From Lineus longissimus (Eukaryota > Nemertea > Pilidiophora > Heteronemertea > Lineidae), in NCBI RefSeq assembly GCF_910592395.1, contig NC_088314.1, forward strand, positions 21,040,070 to 21,091,069: DNA of 51,000 nucleotides. The letters are read 5' to 3'. This document shows positions 33,201 through 45,200 of this stretch, in pieces (position 1 is the first letter of the stretch; each line of letters opens with the position of its first letter). The notes below the pieces were generated by a model, which made no database searches, was not told the DNA's origin, and saw only the letters and a program-made list of their open reading frames with translations. The position numbers and the translations under genes were made by a program.

Positions 33201-36200
33201 TTGATCACATTAGGGTACCGTCCCACATACCTGATTGTGTACAAGGCCCTACCAGATTGATCACATCAGGGTGCCGTCTCACGTACCTGATTGGGTACAA
33301 GCCCCTATCAGATTGATCACATTAGCGTGCCGTCCCATGTACCTGATTGGGTACAAGCCCCTACCAGATTGATCACATTAGGGTGCCGTCCCACGTACCT
33401 GATTGGGTACAAGCCCCTATCAGATTGATCACATTAGGGTGCCGTCCCACGTACCTGATTGGGTACAAGGCCCTATCAGATTGATCACATCAGGGTGCCG
33501 TCCCACGTACCTGATTGGGTACAAGCCCCTATCAGATTGATCACATCAGGGTGCCGTCTCACGTACCTGATTGGGTACAAGCCCCTATCAGATTGATCAC
33601 ATTAGGGTGCTCTCCCACGTACATCATTTGTTCCAGTTCGGTCCTCAGTGCTTCACGCTCTTCAGCTGTTGCGTCACCTGGAATAAATATGAACTGTAAG
33701 CATTTTCACTGTGGCCTAAACAAGCTTCAATTCAGTGAGAGGAATATGGTTACCGTTATGGTTACAGAATATTTGATTTCAGTGACCATGGAAATTAGAC
33801 CCAGGTCAAAATCTTTTAAGCAAGACGTAGTAGCCCCACATCAAACACCAAAGAAACATACCACCTGATTTTTTTTAACATTGACCTCTCTGACCTTAAA
33901 AAGTAGGTCAAATCAAAGATGTGACCTGCTCCGCTTAGGTACGAGGGATGCCATGATGTGGTGTAAGCTCCCCATAGATAAGCAAAAACCTAAACCATAT
34001 CCCAGACCGACTAACACCTGTATCTGGTCATCGTAAAGACATGGCAAAGCAGGCTCAAGTGCCTGAGCCTCTCACTCACCTCTTAGCTTCTTAACTGCCA
34101 CTTGGACCGGAGTCTGGCTTCCATGTAAACTGCTGACAGTCGCGGCAAAAACTTGCCCAAAAGCACCTTGTCCGATTAATGGACCAAACTGAATGTTCTT
34201 ACGGTTAATAACCCACTTGTTAAGCATAGTGGTATTGACATATAAGTTGTCCATCGACTGGGCATGTTGAAGATCTATGGTGTTGCTAGCCATTGGTTCT
34301 TGCTCCTAAAACAAAACACGAAATGCATTTATGTATACCAGTAAATCATTACTTATGCTCAACTAAAATCCTGAATTAAAGTCTTTTTGCTATGAAAATA
34401 TGCTCCCAACTTTCTTTTCCTTGAATGATAAAAAGGCCTGAGATAGCCGAGTATGATTCCTATAGTGAAGCCGGCTTTTCACTCCATACAATGGGTTCAA
34501 CACCTTAGCCCAAGTGGCCCGCTAACTCTTACCCCGTATAATGGGTTGTCTTCCTTGGCAGCTTTCTTCTTCTTCTTGAGACAGACAGCAAGCAGCACTG
34601 TGATGATGACCAGACCAAGGACTCCTCCAATGATTCCACCAATCTGTTCAACTGCAAGAGAGCAATCAGGTGACTTCTGTTACATTCATGTATGGAAAAG
34701 TCAAACTATACCTACCCACCCGCAGTGTCTAATCTAAGGGTCTGATTCTTCAAGGTGCCTTTATGTGCTGGTGGTGATGTTTGGGTGTACAGGGTGACTG
34801 AGATGAGGTTGCTTCAAACTCCTCTTCATTGCGGCCAAATATCCCAGCTCGGTGTAAAGCGTGACTGAGGTGAGGTTGTCTTCAAACTCATCTCCATTGG
34901 GGCCAAATATCCCAGCTGGGTGTACAGGGTGACTGAGGTGAGGTTGTCTTTAAACTCATCTCCATTGGGGCCAAATATCCCAGCTGGGTGTACAGCGTGA
35001 CTGAGGTGAGGTTGTCTTCAAACTCATCTCCATTGGGGCCAAATATCCCAGCTGGGTGTACAGCGTGACTGAGGTGAGGTTGTCTTTAAACTCATCTCCA
35101 TTGGGGCCAAATATCTCAGCTGGGTGTACAGGGTGACTGAGGTGAGGTTGTCTTCAAACTCATCTCCATTGGGGCCAAATATCCCAGCTGGGTGTACACG
35201 GTGACTGAGGTGAGGTTGTCTTCAAACTCATCTCCATTGGGGTCAAATATCCCAGCTGGGTGTACAGGGTGACTGAGGTGAGGTTGTCTTCAAACTCATC
35301 TCCATTGGGGCCAAAAATCCCAGCTGGGTGTACAGGGTGACTGAGATGAGGTTGTCTTCAAACTCATCTCCATTGGGGCCACTTAATCATTGATGTAATG
35401 AACATCAATACTTACAATTGTGTTGTTGCTTCCCATAGAGCAGGTGCTCATGCTTGAATTTCGGGCTGTCAGTCATTACTCCTGGAAATTTTGAGAATAA
35501 TAATTCTATGGCAATCTTTCAATTAATCGGTGCTGTTCGGCAATACCGTTATAACACAAAGCCAGCCGATAGAGTCAACTTTGCCAACTGACCTTTGCAT
35601 TGATGATAGTTTACAGAAATTCGAACTTAAATACTGATGGTTCCAGATTAGCTGGCAGATTGCTCCTACATTGGTCAAGTGAAGATATATTTCAATTCAG
35701 TAACCAGAAGGAAGAACTCTCCTCGAATTTTGATCATTTCAGAGAATGACAGTACGTACCAAGACTAGACTCAAGGAGATCACTTGGAGAATGACAACAC
35801 GTACCATGACTTATCTTCTCCTCGTTCACCCGGCTCATGCATTCCCCTGCTCGCAGACTAGACTCAAACATCCCAAATGTACAGTTACAGTCTTCTTTAC
35901 TTGTGCTCCCTTCTGGACTGGTCGAGTATGCCGTACACGCTTTACAAGGCAAAGGGCCTGGGTAGGACTTGTAAAAGTTAGCCTTACAAGCTGAAGCAAA
36001 AAGGAAAACTTGAGGCAATTCTGAGCTGGGAACATTATTGTTGGCCCCCGATTTTGCTCCTCCACGGATTGGTGGAGTTTGCTGTGCCTAACGAGGCAAA
36101 GGGCCTGGGCAATGATAAGCCTTACATGCTGAGACCGGAAAGATGCAAGCAGTTAAGAATATCGCGCTGATCAATTTAGCTGTTCACAGTATCAATTTGT

Positions 36201-39200
36201 TAGGCAAATCATCTTCGTCGCCTTATAGGCCGTCATCTGGCTGTCTGACAGCCAGACCTGATCTACCACTGGAAATAATGCATTGTGGCAGCCCTGGCTT
36301 TGTAACTAATGCAATGTCTATATTTCAAAAATAAATCGAAATCATGTCTTCAAGAAGGGCTTTGATGGCTTGACTGTAACCACAGGATATCCCTGTCAAA
36401 ACAACTCGAACAAATTAATATCTTGTGTATCGGGATTACCCAAACTCTCCAGTTGATCATGCTTACGTTGACATGTAGCGTGTTTGTGCCTCGTATATCC
36501 TGCTTGGCAGTCACAATAAGCCGAAGCCTCATAAATGGCCTCGGACCCAAGGGCACATTTCAGGCAGGGACCTGATCCAGCGACCGACTTGTACGTACCA
36601 ACAGAACAAGCTGCAAAAAAGGGATATGACTATATAAGTAATGGTAGCATTGTGTGTGTGGCTGTCAATATGATGACAGTGAGTTCGGCTTCAATGCATC
36701 CTCTAAGCTGTGCGTCTGGCATACGCAGACTATTACAGAGGGCCATTTCAATCTGGATACTAACTAACAAAAACTGATTTCCCACACCCCGTTCCCTCAA
36801 CTCCCTCTTGTATTGAAACATAATTAGCAGAGAACCTCACTGTCTTGCACATCCTGCAGTGTAAAAATAACATGACTAACTCACTCACCCACACACTCAT
36901 CTCCTGTCTTTGTGTAGCCTGGTAGGCATTGACATTGACTAGAATATGTGGAGCCATAGGGGCTGGAGGAGAAGGAAGGACACGACATACATTGGTGGCC
37001 CTTCCTAGTAGTTAAATGATCACCATATGAGCCAGCCGGACATACTGAAAGAAACAGGAAATGAGATAATTGGTTAACCTGCTGGCAAGGGACAGAGTAC
37101 GAAATGTTAACCTGCTGGCAAGGGACAGAGTACGAAATGTTAGCCTGCTGGCAAGGGACAGAGTACGAAATGTTAACCTGCTGGCAAGAGACAGAGAACG
37201 AAATGTTAACCTGATGGCAAGAGACAGAGAACGAAATGTTAACCTGCTGGCAAGAGACAGAGAACGAAATGTTAACCTGCTGGCAAGGGACAGAGTACGA
37301 AATGTTAACCTGATGGCAAGAGACAGAGAACGAAATGTTAGCCTGATGGCAAGGGACAGAGAACGAAATGTTAGCCTGATGGCAAGAGACAGAGAACGAA
37401 ATGTTAACCTGCTGGCAAGAGACAGAGAACGAAATGTTAACCTGATGGCAAGAGACAGAGAACGAAATGTTAACCTGCTGGCAAGAGACAGAGAACGAAA
37501 TGTTAACCTGATGGCAAGAGACAGAGAACGAAATGTTAACCTGCTGGCAAGAGACAGAGAACGAAATGTTAACCTGATGGCAAGGGACAGAGAACGAAAT
37601 GTTAACCTGATGGCAAGGGACAGAGTACGAAATGTTAACCTGCTGGCAAGAGACAGAGAACGAAATGTTAACCTGATGGCAAGAGACAGAGAACGAAATG
37701 TTAACCTGATGGCAAGAGACAGAGAACGAAATGTTAACCTGCTGGCAAGAGACAGAGAACGAAATGTTAACCTGATGGCAAGAGACAGAGAACGAAATGT
37801 TAACCTGCTGGCAAGAGACAGAGAACGAAATGTTAACCTGATGGCAAGGGACAGAGAACGAAATGTTAACCTGATGGCAAGGGACAGAGTACGAAATGTT
37901 AACCTGCTGGCAAGAGACAGAGAACGAAATGTTAACCTGATGGCAAGAGACAGAGAACGAAATGTTAACCTGATGGCAAGGGACAGAGTACGAAATGTTA
38001 ACCTTCTGGCAAGAGACAGAGAACGAAATGTTAACCTGATGGCAAGAGACAGAGAACGAAATGTTAGCCTGATGGCAAGAGACAGAGAACGAAATGTTAA
38101 CCTGATGGCAAGGGACAGAGTACGAAATGTTAGCCTGATGGCAAGAGACAGAGAATGAAATGTTAACCTGATGGCAAGGGACAGAGTACGAAATGTTAAC
38201 CTGCTGGCAAGAGACAGAGAACGAAATGTTAACCTGATGGCAAGAGACAGAGAACGAAATGTTAACCTGATGACAAGAGAAAGAGTACGAAATGTTAACC
38301 TGATGACAAGAGACAGAGTACGAAATGTTAACCTGCTGGCAAGGGACAGAGTACGAAATGTTAGCCTGATGACAAGAGACAGAGAACGAAATGTTAACCT
38401 GATGGCAAGAGACAGAGAACGAAATGTTAGCCTGATGGCAAGAGACAGAGAACGAAATGTTAACCTGCTGGCAAGGGACAGAGTACGAAATGTTAACCTG
38501 ATGGCAAGAGACAGAGTACGAAATGTTAGCCTGATGGCAAGAGACAGAGTACGAAATGTTAGCCTGATGGCAAGAGACAGAGAACGAAATGTTAACCTGA
38601 TGGCAAGGGACAGAGTACGAAATGTTAGCCTGATGACAAGAGACAGAGAACGAAATGTTAACCTGATGGCAAGAGACAGAGAACGAAATGTTAGCCTGAT
38701 GGCAAGAGACAGAGAACGAAATGTTAACCTGCTGGCAAGGGACAGAGTACGAAATGTTAACCTGATGGCAAGAGACAGAGTACGAAATGTTAGCCTGATG
38801 GCAAGAGACAGAGTACGAAATGTTAGCCTGTATCGTTAAAAAGTACAAAGCGCATGCTCATTTGGGAAAATAATCATTTTACTCACCATGGCAACGTCTT
38901 CGCTCTGCTGTGACACACACACACGATTGAGTCGGTTTGCTTGAGTCACAGATCTCGAGTCGAAGCTGGGCACACGGTGGGTCGACACAGATCTCAGGCA
39001 TGAAATCTGAAACATAAGAAAATCGGGTCACACTGAATCTATACAGCTCGTTACACTCTGGCATACCCACATACCGCAGAACATGTCCTCCAAAAAAAAC
39101 AAGCGGGATGGCTTGTCACGCCCTGGTATGCCTACTCACCGCAGACCATGTCCTCCAGCTTGATCTCTGTGAGTGGGACCCCACTGAAGCGGGATGGCAT

Positions 39201-42200
39201 GTTACACTCTGGTATGCCTACTCACCGCAGACCATGTCCTCCAGCTGGATCACTGTGAATGGGACCCCACTGAAGCTGGATGGCGTGTTACACTCTGGTA
39301 TGCCTACTCACCGCAGACCATGTCCTCCAGCTTGATCTCTGTGAGTGGGACCCCACTGAAGCGGGATGGCATGTTACACTCTGGTATGCCTACTCACCGC
39401 AGACCACGTTCTCCAGCTCGATCTCTGTGAGTGGGACCCCACTGAAGCGGGATGGCGTGTTACACTCTGGTATGGCTACTCACCGTTGACCATGTCCTCC
39501 AGCTGGATCTCTGTGAGTGGGACCCCACTGAAGCGGGATGGCATGTTACACTCTGGTATGCCTACCCACCGCAGACCATGTCCTCCAGCTTGATCTCTGT
39601 GAGTGGGACCCCACTGAAGCGGGATGGCATGTTACACTCTGGTATGCCTACCCACCGCAGACCATGTCCTCCAGCTTGATCTCTGTGAGTGGGACCCCAC
39701 TGAAGCGGGATGGCGTGTTACACTCTGGTATGCCTACTCACGGCAGACCATGTCCTCCAGCTTGATCTCTGTGAGGGGGACCCCACTGAAGCGGGATGGC
39801 GTGTTATACTCTGGTATGCCTACTCACCGCAGACCATGTCCTTCAGCCTGATCTCTGTGAGTGGGACCCCACTGAAGCGGGATGGCGTGTTACACTCTGG
39901 TATGCCTACTCACCGCAGACCATGTCCTCCAGCTTGATCTCTGTGAGTGGGACCCCACTGAAGCGGGATGGCATGTTACACTCTGGTATGCCTACTCACC
40001 GCTGACCATGTCCTCCAGCTTGATCTCTGTGAGTGGGACCCCACTGAAGCGGGATGGCATGTTACACTCTGGTATGCCTACCCACCGCAGACCATGTCCT
40101 CCAGCTTGATCTCTGTGAGTGGGACCCCACTGAAGCGGGATGGCGTGTTACACTCTGGTATGCCTACTCATGGCAGACCATGTCCTCCAGCTTGATCTCT
40201 GTGAGTGGACCCCACTGAAGCGGGATGGCATGTTACACTCTGGTATGCCTACCCACCGCAGACCACGTTCTCCAGCTTGATCTCTGTGAGTGGGACCCCA
40301 CTGAAGCGGGATGGCGTGTTACACTCTGGTATGGCTACTCACCGTTGACCATGTCCTCCAGCTTGATCTCTGTGAGTGGGACCCCACTGAAGCGTGATGG
40401 CGTGTTACACTCTGGTATGCCTACTCACCGCTGACCATGTCCTCCAGCTTGATCTCTGTGAGGGGGACCCCACTGAAGCGGGATGGCGTGTTACACTCTG
40501 GTATGCCTACTCACCGCAGACCATGTCCTCCAGCTTGATCTCTGTGAGTGGGACCCTACTGAAGCGGAATGGCATGTTACACTCTGGTATGCCTACCCAC
40601 CGCAGACCATGTCCTCCAGCTTGATCTCTGTGAGTGGGACCCCACTGAAGCGGGATGGCGTGTTACACTCTGGTATGCCTACTCACCGCTGACCATGTCC
40701 TCCAGCTTGATCTCTGTGAGGGGGACCCCACTGAAGCGGGATGGCGTGTTACACTCTGGTATGCCTACTCACCGCAGACCATGTCCTCCAGCTTGATCTC
40801 TGTGAGTGGGACCCCACTGAAGCGGGATGGCGTGTTCCACTCTGGTATGCCTACCCACCGCAGACCATGTCCTCCAGCTGGATCACTGTGAGTGGGACCC
40901 CACTGAAGCGGGATGGCGTGTTACAATCTGGTATGCCTACTCACCGCTGACCATGTCCTTCAGCTGGATCACTATGAGTGGGACCCCACTGAAGCGGGAT
41001 GGCATGTTACACTCTGGTATGCCTACCCACCGCAGACCATGTCCTCCAGCTTGATCTCTGTGAGTGGGACCCCACTGAAGTGGGATGGCGTGTGACACTC
41101 TGGTATGCCTACTCACCGCAGACCATGTCCTCCAGGTTGATCTCTGTGAGTGGGACCCCACTGAAGCGGGATGGCATGTTACACTCTGGTATGCCTACTC
41201 AACGCAGACCATGTCCTCCAGCTTGATCTCTGTGAGTGGGACCCCACTGAAGCGGGATGGCATGTTACACTCTGGTATGCCTACTCACCGCAGACCATGT
41301 CCTCCAGTTTGATCTCTGTGAGTGGGACCCCACTAAAGCGGGATGGCATGTTACACTCTGGTATGCCTACCCACCGCAGACCATGTCCTCCAGCTTGATC
41401 TCTGTGAGTGGGACCCCACTGAAGCGGGATGGCATGTTACACTCTGGTATGCCTACCCACCGCAGACCATGTCCTCCAGCTTGATCTCTGTGAATGGGAC
41501 CCCACTGAAGCGGGATGGCATGTGACACTCTGGTATGCCTACCCACCGCAGACCATGTCCTCCAGCTTGATCTCTGTGAGTGGGACCCCACTGAAGCGGG
41601 ATGGCATGTTACACTCTGGTATGCCTACCCACCGCAAACCACGTCCTCCAGCTTGATCTCTGTGAGTGGGACCCCACTGAAGCGGGATGGCGTGTTACAC
41701 TCTGGTATGCCTACTCACGGCAGACCATGTCCTCCAGCTTGATCTCTGTGAGTGGGACCCCACTGAAGCGGGATGGGGTGTTACACTCTGGTATGCCTAC
41801 TCAACGCAGACCATGTCCTCCAGCTTGATCTCTGTGAGTGGGACCCCACTGAAGCGGGATGGCATGTTACACTCTGGTATGCCTACCCACCGCAGACCAT
41901 GTCCTCCAGCTTGATCTCTGTGAGTGGGACCCCACTGAAGCGGGATGGCGTGTTACACTCTGGTATGCCTACTCACCGCAGACCATGTCCTCCAGCTTGA
42001 TCTCTGTGAGTGGGACCCCACTGAAGCGGGATGGCGTGTTACACTCTGGTATGCCTACTCACCGCAGACCATGTCCTCCAGCTTGATCTCTGTGAGTGGG
42101 ACCCCACTGAAGTGGGATGGCGTGTTACACTCTGGTATGCCTACTCACCGCAGACCATGTCCTCCAGCTTGATCTCTGTGAGGGGGACCCCACTGAAGCG

Positions 42201-45200
42201 GGATGGGGTGTTACACTCTGGCATGACCACTGAGCTATTAACAGAACGGCGCTTGTTATGTTGCTGGATCCACCGGGCTAACCAAATCAGGTGACAATCA
42301 CATCGGAAAGGGTTATTGCGCAACAACCTGAAATAATACATCTTTATTCAGTCACGTGGTACCCCAGCATTAGCAGGGAATTCTGGGGTCTTATCTTGTT
42401 CTTCCTTTCATCATTGAAAGAGTATTGAATTAGAGATGAATCTAAACCATGTTGACTGCCATCTATACTACACATTTGATTACTATAATGGTCTCTACTC
42501 ACAGTGGTCCATATCGCATATGCAGGAAACGGTCCATAAGGTTCTCCGGAAGTGTCGTCAGCAAGTTATGGTTCAGCCACCTACATAAAAACACACTTTT
42601 AGAAGAGGGAACATCAGTAATACAAACTTGGGAGTAATATGCATAGCTCTGTGGCCACATGGGGAGCAGTATGTAGAGTGTGGCCACATGGGGAGCAGTA
42701 TGTAGAGTGTGGCCACATGGGGAGCAGTATGTAGAGTGTGGCCACATGGGGAGCAGTATGTAGAGTGTGGCCACATGGGGAGCAGTATGTAGAGTGTGGC
42801 CACATGGGGAGCAGTGTGTAGAGTGGTTCCAGTGCCTTCATGCACTTGTCATTACACATCTCAAACATCCAAACACCTTTCAATGCCTTAAAGTCGTCAC
42901 TTTTGTTCAGGACCCCAGACAACTGCCATCCTTTGATGATGTATTTCTAACTTTGAATTTACAACAAGAATTTGTCACTCTTCTTCATGGGCAATAGAAA
43001 CTTTCAGCACATAATTATTGTCACAGCTTGTTGATTGTCACTGACAGTACAAACAGTTTTTATCGTGAGCTGAAACTATTTTAGATCAAGCAATACTTAC
43101 AGGTTTTTCAGGTTGTTCAAGCCTGTCAATGCCATGGGCTCCACCTCCCAGATTTTATTGTGGGCAAGGTACCTGAAATCATAAAACAGACATCAGTCAT
43201 GTTGTCACATTGAGTAATCAACGAAGCAGTGGAGGATAAAATCAATGAACATCTCTTGCCCAGGTAGCAGTCTGTGTCTCAAGCCAGACAGCTTTTGTCC
43301 AACAGTGATTGGCCCCAGAGAAACCTATCACTGATGTATTCTTCCAGCAGTGATTGGCTCCAGATTGACCTATCATTGATGTATTCATCCAGCAGTGATT
43401 GGCTCCATAGAGACCTAATTGATGTGTTCATCCAGCAGTGATTGGCTCTAGAGTGACCTAACTGATGTGTTCATCCAGCAGTGATTGGCTCCAGAGAGAC
43501 CTAAGTGATGTGTTCTCCAGCAGTGATTGGCTCCAGAGAGACCTATCTTATGTGTTCATCCAGCAGTGATTGGCTCCATAGAAACCTAACTGATGTGTTC
43601 ATCAAACAGTGATTGGCTCCAGAGAGACCTATCTTATGTGTTCATCCAGCAGTGATTGGCTCCATAGAGACCTAATTGATGTGTTCTCCAGCAGTGATTG
43701 GCTCCAGAGAGACCTAATTGATGTGTTCATCCAGCAGTGATTGGCCCCAGAGAAACCTATCACTGATGTATTCTTCCAGCAGTGATTGGCTCCAGATTGA
43801 CCTATCACTGATGTATTCTTCCAGCAGTGATTGGCTCCAGATTGACCTATCATTGATGTATTCTTCCAGCAGTGATTGGCACCAGAGAGACCTAACTGAT
43901 GTGTTCATCCAGCAGTGATTGGCACCAGAGAGACCTAACTGATGTGTTCATCCAGCAGTGATTGGCTGCATAGAGTACTAGCGGTTCAGAATAAAACAAT
44001 GTAAAGTTGTGGCGGCATCTTGCGTCTCTCAGCCATTTATCCAATTAACAAGCTGAGTGTTTCTCTCTTGTACTTACACCATCTGGAGATTACCAAGCAG
44101 GCTGATCCCATCTGGCACCACCTCGATCTCATTATGGGACAGGTAACTGCAATAATAACCAACAATACTGGATAGAGATGGCTAAGGGGATGGGTAGAGC
44201 ATTCTCGAATCACACCAACATGATCTCAGTGGTCAGTGATAACTACTAATTAAGTGTCTAATTAGTGTTGTGTTTTGTCAACCAGGAAGAAATGTGATGG
44301 TAAATACCTGGGGTTTTTTTCTTCATTTCGAATAGAAAGTTTCCTAAAATCAGTGACAGTGAATAATTGGTGGAAAACATCATGAGCCCCTGACGTCATT
44401 GCCCCAGAAAAAAGTGCTGATCGCCTGATGAATTTTTGACAATGGGGGAAAACCTAAGGAGTCAAACAGATCATTGTTTCTTTCTAGCCTTCCCTAAGCC
44501 ATGTAAACACGAAGGAAAGGTCGTAGGGTTGAACATCTTCTAAATGTCACTTACAGAACATGTAGATTTGTAAGTCCACTGAGAGCCGCGATTGGGATTT
44601 CTTTCAATTCATTCCGCTGGAGCGTTCTATGATAATTAAATAGAAAATGTTTAGTCATATTTCAAAACGCTTAGTAAAGGATACCCGAATGCATTAAAGG
44701 TAGTAAAGTCCGCGAATTACAAATAAAGCACTTTCTGACGAGGACCGTGAGAAATGCATCACCAGGAATTAGATATTTTAGGCTCTTCCCGAACTTCATG
44801 ACATGACAGTTGATAGCTGGTTTCTGCACATTCGTTAGTGCGTTCGACGAAGGACGAAATCGTCGTGAGCCGTCATCGACAAAGAACGTGAGCATTCACC
44901 TTAGTACTTGGTGTTTTGTAAGAGATGCGAAACAACATCCTTACTTACAGCCTTCCAAGCTTTGGTGTCAACTTGAAGAAATCTCTGTGCACAGTTGTAA
45001 TGTTGTTGGCATCAAGGTCACTGGAACAATAACAGTTACCATAGTTAGTAACAAGTTCTTGTTGCACAGGCCTCATCATGACTTCTGCCATCCTCTTGCA
45101 AACAGGGCCTACAACACAACTTCTCCTTACGCATAGGGAGTAAGTAAGTATGTATCGAGTGAAATGGCCTGATATTGTCAGGATCGACTTCTGCAACCAT

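Noticed and set aside
37072-38848. Long - strand open frame of about 655 residues running through the 33-bp array into Cys-rich module 1
   Set aside because: The period is divisible by three, so one stop-free frame opens all copies; both strands are open. The following exon has a strong acceptor and correct phase, so I treat the array as intron.
39108-42294. Series of overlapping 60-87-codon + strand frames every 86 bp
   Set aside because: They are shadows of the exon-tail array on the opposite strand.
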